64,000 bases of DNA from NCBI GenBank assembly GCA_035310145.1, contig DATGEL010000015.1:52279-116278 (forward strand), in the 5' to 3' direction. Below, piece by piece: positions 43,456 to 53,248 of this stretch; positions within the stretch are counted from its first letter, which is position 1; every line of letters begins with the position of its first letter. The notes beneath the pieces were generated by a model. It made no database searches, had not been told where the DNA came from, and saw only the letters and a list, made by a program, of their open reading frames with translations. The position numbers were made by a program, and so were the translations under genes. This stretch comes from Dehalococcoidia bacterium (GTDB lineage: Bacteria > Chloroflexota > Dehalococcoidia > CAUJGQ01).

Positions 43456-45237
43456 ATGGCGACGATCTCCCGCAGAGCGCATGCCCAGCCGGCGCCATGG
43501 CGCGCCGCCGCCGTGGCGCTGGCGCTGCTGCTCGCCGGCGGCGGGCTGGTGGCGCGGCTCGTCTTCCTGCAGATCGTGCAGCACAAGGGCTACAGCAGCG
43601 AGGCCGCCGGCGAGCATCTCGACCAGACGACCGTGCCCGCCCACCGCGGCGCCATCCTCGACGCCAACGGCTTCCCGCTGGCCGTCAGCATCGCTACCTA
43701 CGACATCGGCGTCGACCGCCATATCTGGCAGGACGCGGCCGCGGCCCAGCGCGGCGCCCAGGCGCTGGCGCCGCTACTCAACCGCACGCCGGAGCAGATC
43801 CTCTCGCTGCTCGGCGACGCCACGACCGGCCCGGCCACGATCGCGCAGGACGTCGACTACGACACGGGCCGCCGCATCGCCGCGCTCGGCCTGCCCGGCG
43901 TGCTCGCGCAGCCGCGCGAGAAGCGCGTCAATCCTGAAGGCGATCTCGCCTCACCCTTGCTCGGCTTCGTCGGGCGCGACGGCGGCGGCCTCACCGGCCT
44001 GGAGCTGGACGAGAACAGCCTGCTCACCGGCTTGCCCGGCAGCTCGGAGTACGAGCGCGACGCGCTCGGCAACCCGATCGCCGCCGGCGTGCGCAAGAGC
44101 GTGGCGCCGCAGCCCGGCAGCGACGTGGAGCTGACGATCGACCGCAACATCCAGCAGATGTGCGAGCAGGAGTTGAAGGCCGGCATCGACAAGACGCACG
44201 CCACGGGCGGCACCTGCATCGTCATGGACCCCAACACTGGCGCGATCCTGGCGATGGACGACGAGCCCAGCTTCAAGCTCTCGACCCTTGACCTCAGCGC
44301 CGACCCGCAGGGCGAGGGCTTCAAAGACGGCGCCGTGACCGACATCTACGAGCCCGGCTCCGTCTTCAAGCTGTTCACCATGTCCGCCGGCATCGACTCT
44401 GGCAAGGTGAACCCGAACACGACCTACATCGACACCTGCCAGGTGGTGGTGTCGCAGCGCATCTTCCACAACTGGGACTACTCCTGCAACGGCCCCACGA
44501 CGATGACCACGGTGCTGGTGCGCAGCCTCAACCTGGGCACGCTCTGGCTGACGACCAAAGTGCTGGGGCCGGACCTCTTCTACCAGTATGTGCGCGCCTT
44601 CGGCTTCGGCGAGCCCACCGGCTCCGGCCTCAGCGGCGACGCCAGCGGCATCGTGCGCAGCAACGCCGACACCGCCTGGTCGCTGGCCGACCTCGCCTCC
44701 AACAGCTTCGGCCAGGGCATCTCCGTCTCGGCGCTGCAGATGATCACCGGCGTGGCCGCGATCGTGAACGGCGGGAATCTCATGCAGCCGTATGTCGTCA
44801 AGGACGTGCGCAGCAACGGCACCACGCGCGTCACGCAGCCCACGGTGCGCCGCCGCGTGATCTCCAGCGAATCGGCGGCGACGATCCGCGACATGATGAA
44901 GCTGGTACTGCAGGCGAACACCTTCGCGCCGGTGCCCGGCTACACGGCCGGCGGCAAATCGGGCACGGCCTACGTGCCGACCGTGAAAACCAAGACCAGC
45001 GCCGGCGACGCCTACGCGCAGGAGGTGACGATCCCTTCGTACATCGGCTTCGCGCCGTTCGACCATCCGCGCGTGCTCATTTACGTCAAGTTGGATAACC
45101 TGAAGAGCGCTGATTTCGGCGGCGTGCTCACGGCGCCGATGTTCTCGCACCTGGCCAGCGAGATCCTGACGTATCTGGACGTTCCTCCGGACCGGCCGCT
45201 TCCCGCCGCGACCGAGACCAACGCCGCGGGGAGATAA
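43456..45237 (+). CDS. ftsI: Class B penicillin-binding protein (FtsI/PBP2-type transpeptidase)
   Basis: This is a 593-residue protein. One N-terminal helix (about 14-36), PBP dimerisation domain starting VPAHRGAILDANGFPLAVSI, then the transpeptidase with SxxK in YEPGSVFKLFT (Ser near 301), SxN as DYSCN near 342, and KSGTA near 500 (KSG in place of the usual KTG). It cross-links septal peptidoglycan with FtsW. No PASTA domains are present. The ATG at 43456 was chosen at the usual distance before the helix; the frame extends into ftsL without coding meaning. Confidence 0.93.
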   Translation: MATISRRAHAQPAPWRAAAVALALLLAGGGLVARLVFLQIVQHKGYSSEAAGEHLDQTTVPAHRGAILDANGFPLAVSIATYDIGVDRHIWQDAAAAQRGAQALAPLLNRTPEQILSLLGDATTGPATIAQDVDYDTGRRIAALGLPGVLAQPREKRVNPEGDLASPLLGFVGRDGGGLTGLELDENSLLTGLPGSSEYERDALGNPIAAGVRKSVAPQPGSDVELTIDRNIQQMCEQELKAGIDKTHATGGTCIVMDPNTGAILAMDDEPSFKLSTLDLSADPQGEGFKDGAVTDIYEPGSVFKLFTMSAGIDSGKVNPNTTYIDTCQVVVSQRIFHNWDYSCNGPTTMTTVLVRSLNLGTLWLTTKVLGPDLFYQYVRAFGFGEPTGSGLSGDASGIVRSNADTAWSLADLASNSFGQGISVSALQMITGVAAIVNGGNLMQPYVVKDVRSNGTTRVTQPTVRRRVISSESAATIRDMMKLVLQANTFAPVPGYTAGGKSGTAYVPTVKTKTSAGDAYAQEVTIPSYIGFAPFDHPRVLIYVKLDNLKSADFGGVLTAPMFSHLASEILTYLDVPPDRPLPAATETNAAGR

Positions 45238-45281
45238 GCAATGCCGATCGCTTCGCCCGGCCAACCGCGGCCGGCGCACGC

Positions 45282-46313
45282 ATGGGAAACGCGGCAGACA
45301 CGGCCGCAACTCGCGGGACACGCGGCGCCGGCCGCGACGGTTGCGCGTTCGTGACCAGGGCGCTGGTGAGCGGCGTGGTGGCGCTGATCATCGCCATCCT
45401 GCTCGGCGGGCCGGTGGTGCGCCAGCTCGAGGCGCGCAAGCTGGGCAAGGCGATCAGCGAGTATCTGCCCAGCTCGCACCAGATCAAGGCCGGCGTGCCC
45501 ACGATGGGCGGCCTGATCATCTTCCTCACGGTGCTGCTGGTGACGGTGCCCTTCAACCTCGCCGGGCGCTGGTCGATCCTGCTGCCCTTCGCCATGATCG
45601 GCGCCACGGGGCTGATCGGCTTCGTGGACGACCTCGGCTCGCTGCAGGGGCGCGCCCGCGCCGGGCTGAGCTGGCGGCTGAAGTTCGGCCTGGTGGCGCT
45701 GCTGGCACTCGTCGCCGGCTTCGTGCTCTACTTCCCGCTCAAAGTCCACCGCGTGGCCGTGCCCTACTACGGCCACCTGGACCTCGGCTGGGGCATCGTC
45801 CCGCTGGCGGTGCTGATCATCGTGCTCACCACCAGCGCCGTGGCCGTGACCGACGGACTGGACATGCTGGCCGGCGGCACCAGCGTCTTCGCCTTCGCGG
45901 CCTACGGCATCGTCGCCGCCGTCCAGGGGCAGCCGTTCCTGGGCGCCTTCTGCTTCACCGTGGTCGGCGCCACGCTGGGCTTCATCTATCACAACGCCTA
46001 CCCGGCGCGGGTGATCATGGGCGACACGGGCGCCCTGGCGCTGGGCTCCAGCCTCGCCGTCGTGGCGCTGATGACGGAGCAGTGGCTGGTGCTGCCGATC
46101 ATCGGTGTCGTCTTCGTGGTCGAGGCGGCGAGCGACGTGCTGCAGATCGGCTACTTCAAGTACAGCCACGGCAAGCGCATCCTGCGCAAGGCGCCGCTGC
46201 ATCATCACTTCGAGATGGGCGGCTGGTCGGAGGTCCAGGTCGTGATCCGCTTCTGGCTGGCCGGCATCGCCGGGGCGATGATCGGCGTGGCGCTGGCGAT
46301 CAAGGTGTCGTGA
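45282..46313 (+). CDS. mraY: Phospho-MurNAc-pentapeptide transferase MraY
   Basis: This is a 343-residue polytopic membrane enzyme with about ten helices that makes lipid I. Conserved parts: HQIKAGVPTMGGLIIF, GFVDDLGSLQGRARAG (Asp pair), AVTDGLDMLAGGTSV, RVIMGDTGALALGS (catalytic Asp) and LRKAPLHHHFEMGGWSE. The third motif usually reads DGLDGLA; here Met replaces the second Gly. About 20 N-terminal residues precede the first helix; a GTG at 45351 is an alternative start. The stop overlaps murD by one base. Confidence 0.94.
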   Translation: MGNAADTAATRGTRGAGRDGCAFVTRALVSGVVALIIAILLGGPVVRQLEARKLGKAISEYLPSSHQIKAGVPTMGGLIIFLTVLLVTVPFNLAGRWSILLPFAMIGATGLIGFVDDLGSLQGRARAGLSWRLKFGLVALLALVAGFVLYFPLKVHRVAVPYYGHLDLGWGIVPLAVLIIVLTTSAVAVTDGLDMLAGGTSVFAFAAYGIVAAVQGQPFLGAFCFTVVGATLGFIYHNAYPARVIMGDTGALALGSSLAVVALMTEQWLVLPIIGVVFVVEAASDVLQIGYFKYSHGKRILRKAPLHHHFEMGGWSEVQVVIRFWLAGIAGAMIGVALAIKVS

Positions 46314-47728
46314 TGATGAACGACGGCGAGCTGCAGGGCCGGCCGGTCGCCGTGCTCGGCGCCGGCATCGAAGGGCGCGACCTGGCGCGCTTCCTCAGCG
46401 CACGGGGCGCCCGTGTCACGGTCTTCGACACGCGCCAGGCGCCGGCGATCGCCGGCGCCGTGATCGAACTGGACGCGCTGGGCGCGGAGACACGGCTTGG
46501 CCCGATCGACGCGGCCGCGGCCGACGGCTTCGACGCGCTCTACGTCTCGCAGAGTGTGCTCCTGCAGCGCGAGCCGTTCGTGCTGCGCATGCAGGCGCTG
46601 GGCCGGCCGGTCAGCTCGATGCTGCGCGAGTTCCTGCGCCGCTGGCCGGGGCCGGTCTGCGGCATCACCGGCTCAAGCGGTAAGACGACGACGACCTCGC
46701 TGGTCGCATCCGCCTTCAGCGCCGCGGGCCGGCCGCACATTTTGGGCGGCAACATCGGCGCGGGGCTTCTGGCGCAGCTCGACGCGGGCACGCCCGAGAG
46801 CTGGGCGGTGCTGGAGATCAGCCATACGCAACTGCAGCTCTTGGAGCACGGGCCGGAGGTGGCCGCGATCACCAACGTCACGCCGAACCACCTCGACCAG
46901 TTCCGCTGGGAGGAGTACGTGGCGCTGAAGCGCCAGTTGGTGCAAAACCAGCCGGCGAACGCTTGCGCGATCCTCAATGCGAGCGATACAGTATCGCTAA
47001 CTTTCCGTAATGAAATCGCAGGTCGCTGCGTCTGGTTCAATGCGCCGATGGCCGCTGACGACTGCTTCTACCTGGACGGCGAGACGCTGATCGCGCGGCG
47101 CGGCGGGCGCGACACGGCCTTTCTGGGCCGCGCCGAGGTCCCGCTGCGCGGGGCGCACAACGTCGAGAACGTACTCTGCGCCGCGGCCACAGCCACGGCC
47201 TGCGGCATCCCGCTGGAGACGGTCGCGGCTGCCGTGCGGCGCTTCCAGCCCGTCGCGCACCGGCTGGAAGTCGCGGGCAGCGCGGGCGGCGTCACCTACG
47301 TGAACGACAGCATCGCCACCTCGCCGGAGCGCACGCTGGCCGGCATGCGGTCGTTCGACGGGCCGCTGATCCTGCTGCTCGGCGGGCGCGACAAGAACCT
47401 GCCCCTGCAAGAGCTGGTGCGTGAGGCGAACGCACGGGCGCGGGCCGTGATCCTCTTCGGCGAGGCGGCGCGGCTGCTGGCGAACGCCTTCGCCGAGCAT
47501 TCGGACGAAGGGCCGCGCACCGCCGTCGTGCGGGTTACCACGTTAGCGGAGGCCGTGGCGGCGGCGCAGCGGCGGGCGCTGCCCGGCGACGTAGTGCTGC
47601 TCTCGCCCGCCTGCACCAGCTTCGATGCCTATCCCAACTTCGAGCGGCGCGGCGAGGAGTTCCGCCGCCTCGCCGGCGCGCTGGCCGGCCAGACCGTGCA
47701 GAAGGACGGTGCGCCATCGCCGCGCTGA
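46313..47728 (+). CDS. murD: UDP-N-acetylmuramoyl-L-alanine--D-glutamate ligase MurD
   Basis: This is a 471-residue Mur ligase. N-terminal Rossmann part (VAVLGAGIEGRDLARFLSAR), ATP loop GITGSSGKTTTTSLV, central-domain NVTPNHLDQF, and C-terminal domain starting FQPVAHRLEVAG with YVNDSIATSPERTLA and LLGGRDKNLPL. It adds D-Glu to UDP-MurNAc-L-Ala. The start ATG at 46313 overlaps the mraY stop (TGATGATG). It is the only Mur ligase besides MurC here; murE and murF are absent from the cluster. Confidence 0.93.
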   Translation: MMNDGELQGRPVAVLGAGIEGRDLARFLSARGARVTVFDTRQAPAIAGAVIELDALGAETRLGPIDAAAADGFDALYVSQSVLLQREPFVLRMQALGRPVSSMLREFLRRWPGPVCGITGSSGKTTTTSLVASAFSAAGRPHILGGNIGAGLLAQLDAGTPESWAVLEISHTQLQLLEHGPEVAAITNVTPNHLDQFRWEEYVALKRQLVQNQPANACAILNASDTVSLTFRNEIAGRCVWFNAPMAADDCFYLDGETLIARRGGRDTAFLGRAEVPLRGAHNVENVLCAAATATACGIPLETVAAAVRRFQPVAHRLEVAGSAGGVTYVNDSIATSPERTLAGMRSFDGPLILLLGGRDKNLPLQELVREANARARAVILFGEAARLLANAFAEHSDEGPRTAVVRVTTLAEAVAAAQRRALPGDVVLLSPACTSFDAYPNFERRGEEFRRLAGALAGQTVQKDGAPSPR

Positions 47729-47766
47729 GAACCGCCGCGCGCCTCAAGCCGGGCCGGCCCGACTAC

Positions 47767-48984
47767 GTGCTGCTGGCGCTGGTGCTGGCACTCACCGGCG
47801 TGGGGCTGCTGGCCGTCTACAGCGCCAGCTTCGCCGTGGGCTGGAACGACTTCGGCAACCCCAACTATTTCATCCTGCGCCAGGCGTTGAGCGCGGCCGC
47901 CGGGCTGGGGCTGCTGGCCCTCTTCGCCTGGCTGCCCTACCGCTGGCTGCGCCGCTTCAGTCCGCTGATCATGCTGCTCTCGCTGATCACGCTGTTCGTG
48001 GTGCTGCTGCCGCACATCGGCGTGCGAAGTAACGGCGCCAACCGCTGGATCGCGCTCGGTCCGCTGCCGCCGCTGGAGCCGAGCGAGTTCGCCAAGCTGG
48101 CGATGGTGATCTACATCGCGGCCTGGCTGGCGGCGAAGGGCGAGGAGCTGAAGCAGGTCTCGCTCGGCGTGGCGCCGTTCGTGATGATGGTCGGCCTCGT
48201 CGGCGGGCTGATCCTGGCCGAGCCGGACATGGGCACCACGATCGTGATCACGCTGACGACGATGGCGATGTTCTTTATCGCCGGCGCGGCGCTGCGCCAC
48301 GTCTCCACGCTGGTCGCCTCGGGCGTGGCCGGCGGCGTGCTGCTGGTGCTTTTGGAAGGCTACCGCTCGCAGCGCTGGGAGGCGTTTCTCGACGCGGAGA
48401 AGTATCCCTCCGGCGCGGGCTACCACATCCTGCAACTGCTGATCGCGCTGGGCAGCGGCGGCCTGCGCGGCGTCGGTCTGGGCGCCAGCCGCCAGAAGCT
48501 CTTCTATGTGCCCGGCGCCCACACCGACGGCATCTTCGCGATCATCGGCGAAGAGGCGGGCTTCATCGGCGCCCTGCTGGTGCTGCTGCTCTTCGCCGCG
48601 CTGATCTGGCGCGGCTTCCGCGCCGGCTTCAAGGCGCCGGACGAGTTCAGCCGCCTGCTGGCGATCGGCGTCACCTGCTGGATCGGCCTCCAGACGGTGA
48701 TCAACATCGGCGGCATCACCCGCTCGATCCCAATGACCGGCATTCCCCTGCCGTTTTTGAGCTACGGCGGCTCGGCGCTGATTGCGACGCTGGCCGCCTC
48801 CGGCGTGCTGCTCAACATCTCGCGCTACGCCCGCGCGGCAGCCGCGCCGGAACCGCGGCTCGAGCCGCCGCCGATCGCCAGCATGGCCCGCGGCCCGCAA
48901 CCGCCGGCGCACGGTCAGCAGCCGATGTTCAGGCGCGGCCGCAGCCGGCGCCGGCGCCACGAATACGAGCGGGGGCGCACCTGA
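47767..48984 (+). CDS. ftsW: Septal peptidoglycan glycosyltransferase FtsW (SEDS)
   Basis: This is a 405-residue SEDS-family protein with about ten helices and the signatures LLAVYSASFAVGWNDFGNPN, GVRSNGANRWIALGPLPPLE, PSEFAKLAMVIYIA, AEPDMGTTIVI and PLPFLSYGGSALIATLAASG. It polymerises glycan strands with the class B PBP. The annotated GTG start at 47767 begins inside what is usually the first helix. The frame continues upstream (LKPGRPDY) to near the murD stop without ATG, GTG or TTG, so the true start may be a non-canonical codon between 47716 and 47766. The C-terminal tail is Arg-rich. Confidence 0.92.
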   Translation: MLLALVLALTGVGLLAVYSASFAVGWNDFGNPNYFILRQALSAAAGLGLLALFAWLPYRWLRRFSPLIMLLSLITLFVVLLPHIGVRSNGANRWIALGPLPPLEPSEFAKLAMVIYIAAWLAAKGEELKQVSLGVAPFVMMVGLVGGLILAEPDMGTTIVITLTTMAMFFIAGAALRHVSTLVASGVAGGVLLVLLEGYRSQRWEAFLDAEKYPSGAGYHILQLLIALGSGGLRGVGLGASRQKLFYVPGAHTDGIFAIIGEEAGFIGALLVLLLFAALIWRGFRAGFKAPDEFSRLLAIGVTCWIGLQTVINIGGITRSIPMTGIPLPFLSYGGSALIATLAASGVLLNISRYARAAAAPEPRLEPPPIASMARGPQPPAHGQQPMFRRGRSRRRRHEYERGRT

Positions 48985-50072
48985 TGCGGATTCTGCTCAC
49001 CGGCGGCGGCACGGGCGGCCACGTCTACCCCGCGCTCAGCGCGGCGGAGGCGCTGTGTGCACGCGCCGGCGCGCCGGTGGAGCTGCTCTTCGCCGGCACC
49101 GTGCGCGGCGACGTCGAGCGGCTGGCGGCCGCCGCCGGCATCCCCTTCGCCGCGGTCCGCGCGGCCCCCGTCCGCGGCCGTGCGCCGTGGCAGCTTGCCC
49201 GCTCGGCCTGGGAGCTTACGCGGGGCACGGCGGAGGCCTGGCGGCTGCTGGGGCGCTTCCGGCCGTGGGCCGTGCTCGCCACCGGCGGCTACGCCGGTGT
49301 GCCCGTCTCGGTCGCGGCGCGGCTGCGCGGCGTGCCGCTGGTGCTCTACCTGCCCGACGTGCGGCCGGGCTGGGCCGTGCGCTTTCTGGCGCGGCTGGCG
49401 CGGCGCATCGCCGTCACCTCCGAGGGCAGCCTTGCCTACCTGCCGCGCGGCAAGACCTGCGTCACCGGCTATCCCGTGCGCGCCGCCTTCTTCAGCGAGG
49501 ATCGCGGCGCGGCACGGCAGCGGCTGGGTTTTGCCGATGACCTGCCGCTGCTGCTGGTCACGGGCGCGACGCAGGGCGCGCGGGCGATCAACCGCGCCGT
49601 GCTCGCGGCGCTGCCGGCGCTGCTGCCGCGCTGCGCCGTGCTGCACCAGACCGGCGCGGACGGCCTGGCCGAGGCGCAGCGTCGGGCAGCGGCGCTGCCC
49701 GACGAACTGCGCGAACGCTACCGCCCCGTCGCCTACCTGGACGCGATGCCCGCGGCGATGGCCGCCGCCGACCTGGCGGTGATGCGCGCCGGCGCCTCGG
49801 CGCTGGCCGAGCCGGCCGCGGCCGGCCTGCCGGCGGTGCTGGTGCCCGGCACCTTTGCGGGCGCCCACCAGCGCGCCAACGCCGCCTTCATGCAGGCGCG
49901 CGGCGCCGCCGTCATGCTGCCGGAGGCGGAGCTGCCGCGCCTGGCCGACACCGTGCTCGGCCTGCTGAACGACCGCGCCCGGCTCTGCGCCATGCGGGAA
50001 GCCGCGCACAGGCTTGCCCGGCCCGACGCCGCGCAGGCGATCGCCGCGATCGTGCTGGAGGCGACGGCATGA
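48984..50072 (+). CDS. murG: Lipid II synthase MurG (UDP-GlcNAc transferase)
   Basis: This is a 362-residue GT-B glycosyltransferase: first Gly loop LLTGGGTGGHVYPALSAAEA, second domain LLVTGATQGARAINRAV, acceptor region VLATGGYAGVPVSVAA, and donor-site MRAGASALAEPAAAGLPAVL. It adds GlcNAc to lipid I at the inner face of the membrane. The start overlaps the ftsW stop, and the stop overlaps the murC start by 4 bases, giving an uninterrupted coupled series. Confidence 0.95.
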   Translation: MRILLTGGGTGGHVYPALSAAEALCARAGAPVELLFAGTVRGDVERLAAAAGIPFAAVRAAPVRGRAPWQLARSAWELTRGTAEAWRLLGRFRPWAVLATGGYAGVPVSVAARLRGVPLVLYLPDVRPGWAVRFLARLARRIAVTSEGSLAYLPRGKTCVTGYPVRAAFFSEDRGAARQRLGFADDLPLLLVTGATQGARAINRAVLAALPALLPRCAVLHQTGADGLAEAQRRAAALPDELRERYRPVAYLDAMPAAMAAADLAVMRAGASALAEPAAAGLPAVLVPGTFAGAHQRANAAFMQARGAAVMLPEAELPRLADTVLGLLNDRARLCAMREAAHRLARPDAAQAIAAIVLEATA

Positions 50073-51457
50073 GCGCGGCGGCCGCCATCGACCTCGCCCG
50101 CGTGCGGCGCGTGCACCTCGTCGGTATCGGCGGCATGCACATGTCCGCGATCGCCAGTATCCTGCTGGCGCGCGGCGTGCAGGTCAGCGGCTCCGACATC
50201 GCGCCCTCGCGCTACACCGAGCGGCTGGAGCGGGAGGGCGCGACGGTGTTCGTGGGGCATGCGGCCGAGAATATCGGCGAGGCCGAGCTGGTCGTGACCA
50301 CCGTCGCGGCGAAGAGCGAGAACCAGGAGCTGGCCGCGGCACGGGCGCGCGGCATCCCGATCCTGATCCGTGCGGAGATGGTCGCGGCGCTGATGCAGGG
50401 GCGCACCGCCGTCTGCGTGGCGGGCACGCACGGCAAGACGACGACCAGCAGTCTGCTCGCCTACGCACTCGTGCAGGCCGCTCGCGACCCAGGCTACCTG
50501 CTCGGCGGCGACGCCGTGGACCTCGGCCACAACGCCGCGCCGGGCACGGGCGCCGAGATCGTAGTCGAGGCCGATGAGTACGCCGAGGCGTTCCTCCACT
50601 ACGCGCCGGATATCGCGATCGTGACCAACGTCGAGGTCGACCACCTCGACTACTACGGCACGGCGGAGCGGATCGAGGCCGCCTTCCGCCGCTTCATCGA
50701 GCTGGTGAAGGCGGGCGGCCGGGTTTTCGTCTGTGCCGACAGTCCGCGGCTGCTGGCGGTGCTGGCGACCGCGCGCCCGGCGGCGCGGGTCGAGAGGTAC
50801 GCGCTCGACGCCGCGGCGGACTGGACGGCGCGCGTCGAGGCGAGCGGCGTGGAGCAGCGGCTAACCGTCTTGCACGGCGGCACACCGTTTGGCGTGTTCA
50901 CGACGCCGCTGGCGGGCCGGCACATGGCGGCGAACTGCCTGGGCGCGGTGGCTGCGCTGGACGCGCTCGGCCTCTCGCGCGAGCAGATCGGTGCGGCGCT
51001 GGCCGGCTTCCACGGCGCCCGCCGCCGCTTCGAGCTGGTGGCCGAGGCCGGCGGCGTCACGGTGATGGACGACTACGCCCACCACCCGACCGAGATCGCC
51101 GCGAACATCGCCGCGCTGCGTCAGCGCTTCCCCGGCCGGCGGCTCATCGCCGTCTTCCAGCCGCACACCTTCAGCCGCACGCAGTATCTGCTTGAAGAGT
51201 TCCGCGGCTGCTTCGCCGGCGCCGACCTGCTGCTGCTGCTGCCGACCTACGCGGCGCGCGAGACCGCCGAGGCGGGCCTCGACGCCGCCGCCCTGGCGGA
51301 CGCGATTGTTCGGCCCCGGCCCTTACTGGCGAGTTCCGCCGACGATGCCGTGCGCCGGCTTAGAGAACAGACCCGCGCGGGCGATGTTGTCATCACCCTG
51401 GGTGCGGGCACGGTAGATGCCGTAGGCCGAGCCTTCGCGGAGGCGCTGACGCGATGA
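50069..51457 (+). CDS. murC: UDP-N-acetylmuramate--L-alanine ligase MurC
   Basis: This is a 462-residue Mur ligase. N-terminal VHLVGIGGMHMSAIASILLA, ATP loop VAGTHGKTTTSSLLA, central EADEYAEAFLHYAPDIAIVT and NVEVDHLDYYGT, and C-terminal MDDYAHHPTEIAANI with VFQPHTFSRTQYL. It adds L-Ala to UDP-MurNAc, the first peptide step. It overlaps both murG and murB by 4 bases. Confidence 0.96.
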   Translation: MSAAAAIDLARVRRVHLVGIGGMHMSAIASILLARGVQVSGSDIAPSRYTERLEREGATVFVGHAAENIGEAELVVTTVAAKSENQELAAARARGIPILIRAEMVAALMQGRTAVCVAGTHGKTTTSSLLAYALVQAARDPGYLLGGDAVDLGHNAAPGTGAEIVVEADEYAEAFLHYAPDIAIVTNVEVDHLDYYGTAERIEAAFRRFIELVKAGGRVFVCADSPRLLAVLATARPAARVERYALDAAADWTARVEASGVEQRLTVLHGGTPFGVFTTPLAGRHMAANCLGAVAALDALGLSREQIGAALAGFHGARRRFELVAEAGGVTVMDDYAHHPTEIAANIAALRQRFPGRRLIAVFQPHTFSRTQYLLEEFRGCFAGADLLLLLPTYAARETAEAGLDAAALADAIVRPRPLLASSADDAVRRLREQTRAGDVVITLGAGTVDAVGRAFAEALTR

Positions 51458-52398
51458 GCGGCGTGGACCCCGCCCGCCTGGAGGCGCTCGCCGCCGCGCT
51501 CGACGGCCTGGGCGAGTTGCGGCGCGCCGAGCCGCTTTCGCGCCACACGACCTTCGGTATCGGCGGCCCCGCCGACCTCTACTTCAAGGCGACGAGCCGT
51601 GAGGCGCTGGCCGCGGCGGCGCGGGCGGCGCGGGCGCAGGCTGTGCCGCTGTTCGTACTCGGCTCGGGCAGCAACCTGCTCGTCGGGGACGGCGGCGTGC
51701 GCGGCCTGGTGATCGAGAACAACGCCCGCCGCCTGGAGGAGCCGGAGCCGCTCGACGACGGCCGCGTGCGCCTGCGCGGCGAGAGCGGCGCCAGCTTCGC
51801 CGCGACGGCGCGGCGGCTCTGTCGCGACGGCTGGTGGGGGCTGGAGTGGGCCGTCGGCATTCCCGGCACGCTGGGCGGCGCCGTGGTCTACAACGCCGGC
51901 GCCTACGGCGGCTGTCTGGCCGACGTGTTGGAGAGCATCGAGGTGCTGGAGCCGGACGGCAGCGAGCGCCGCATCGCCGCGGCCGATCTGAAGCTGGAGT
52001 ACCGCGGCAGCGTCTTCACCCGCGGCCTGCTGCAGGATCGGGTGATCCTCTCGCTCGACTTCGCGCTGCGGCGCGGCGACGCGGCCGAGATCATGGCCTA
52101 CGTGGCGAAGCTGGACGAGAAGCGGCTGGCGACGCAGCCGCGCGGGCGCAACGCCGGCTCGATCTTCAAGAATCCGCCGCAGCACCCGGCCTGGTGGCTG
52201 ATCGACCAGGTGGGGCTGCGCGGCCGCCGCCTGGGCGACGCAGAGATCTCGCAGAAGCACACCAACTTCTTCGCCAACGCCGGCAAGGCGAAGGCGAGCG
52301 AGGTGAAGCAACTGATGGACCTGGCCGGCGCCCGCGTGCAGGAGCGCTTCGGCATCGCGCTGCACCCCGAAGTGGCGTTAATCGGCGAGGGCTTTTGA
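51454..52398 (+). CDS. murB: UDP-N-acetylenolpyruvoylglucosamine reductase MurB
   Basis: This is a 314-residue FAD enzyme. FAD-binding part FVLGSGSNLLVGDGGVRGLV, GLEWAVGIPGTLGGAVVYNA GAYGG region, and the catalytic Ser in RGRNAGSIFKNPP; the last conserved Glu lies in ALHPEVALIGEGF. It reduces enolpyruvyl-UDP-GlcNAc to UDP-MurNAc. The start overlaps murC by 4 bases. The ftsQ start is 20 bases after the stop. Confidence 0.95.
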   Translation: MSGVDPARLEALAAALDGLGELRRAEPLSRHTTFGIGGPADLYFKATSREALAAAARAARAQAVPLFVLGSGSNLLVGDGGVRGLVIENNARRLEEPEPLDDGRVRLRGESGASFAATARRLCRDGWWGLEWAVGIPGTLGGAVVYNAGAYGGCLADVLESIEVLEPDGSERRIAAADLKLEYRGSVFTRGLLQDRVILSLDFALRRGDAAEIMAYVAKLDEKRLATQPRGRNAGSIFKNPPQHPAWWLIDQVGLRGRRLGDAEISQKHTNFFANAGKAKASEVKQLMDLAGARVQERFGIALHPEVALIGEGF

Positions 52399-52417
52399 TG
52401 GCAGGAGATCGGGGCGG

Positions 52418-53194
52418 GTGAGCACGCCGACGCGGCACCTGAGCTTCCGCAGCGGCCGGCGCGGGCCGCGGGCGGCGGAGCGCCGGCGCGCCCGCCTCCG
52501 CCCGCGGCGTTGGCTGTGGCTGGCCGCGGCGCTGCTGCTCTGCCTCGCCGGCGCCGGCGGCGTGCGGCTCTACACCTCCTCGTGGCTGGTGATCAGCGAC
52601 GTGCGCGTGACGGGCGCCCAGGCGCTCGCGCCCGACGACCTGCGCGAGACGGCGGCGATCGCCGGCCAGCGTTACTTCACCGCCGACACCGGCGGCGCGG
52701 TCAAGCGTCTGCTTGCCCTGCCGCGGGTGAAGAGCGCGGCGGTGACGCGGCGCTTCCCGCACACGGTCACGATCGCGGTGGTCGAACGGCAGCCCGCGGG
52801 CGTATGGACGAGCGGCGGCGTCGAGTACCTGGTCGACGCGGACGGCGTGGTGCTGGATACGACGAGCGATGCGGGCGGCCTGCCCATGGTCGATGCCACC
52901 GGCTCCAGCAGCGATCTGCGCGTGGGCGGCCGCGTGGACCCGGAGGCGCTGCAGATCGCGGTGAAGGTCGCGCAGGTGATTCCCGGCGCGATCGGCCAGC
53001 ACGCCGTGCATGTGCAGTACGACCGCGAGGCGGGCGCCAGCGTGCTCACCGACCGCGGCACGCAGGTCCAGCTCGGCGACAGCGAGAACCTGGACTACAA
53101 GCTCGCGGTCTGGCAGCAGGTCGTGGCCGCGGTCAATCCGGCCAGCCTGCACGAGCTGGACCTGCGCGACGGCGACCGGCCGTACTACCGCTGA
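52418..53194 (+). CDS. ftsQ: Cell division protein FtsQ/DivIB
   Basis: This is a 258-residue bitopic protein. The Arg-rich cytoplasmic tail (1-30), a helix (WLWLAAALLLCLAGAGGVRL, about 30-50), a POTRA domain beginning VISDVRVTGAQALAPDDLRE, then RYFTADTGGAVKRLLALPRV, VKSAAVTRRFPHTVTIAVVE and the beta domain. It links early and late divisome proteins. The GTG start at 52418 is preceded by GGAGATCGGGGCGG. Confidence 0.88.
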   Translation: MSTPTRHLSFRSGRRGPRAAERRRARLRPRRWLWLAAALLLCLAGAGGVRLYTSSWLVISDVRVTGAQALAPDDLRETAAIAGQRYFTADTGGAVKRLLALPRVKSAAVTRRFPHTVTIAVVERQPAGVWTSGGVEYLVDADGVVLDTTSDAGGLPMVDATGSSSDLRVGGRVDPEALQIAVKVAQVIPGAIGQHAVHVQYDREAGASVLTDRGTQVQLGDSENLDYKLAVWQQVVAAVNPASLHELDLRDGDRPYYR

Positions 53195-53248
53195 GGCATC
53201 GCATGAACTACCCGGCGCCCGCCGTACCAGCCAGAGGGAGAACCGGCC

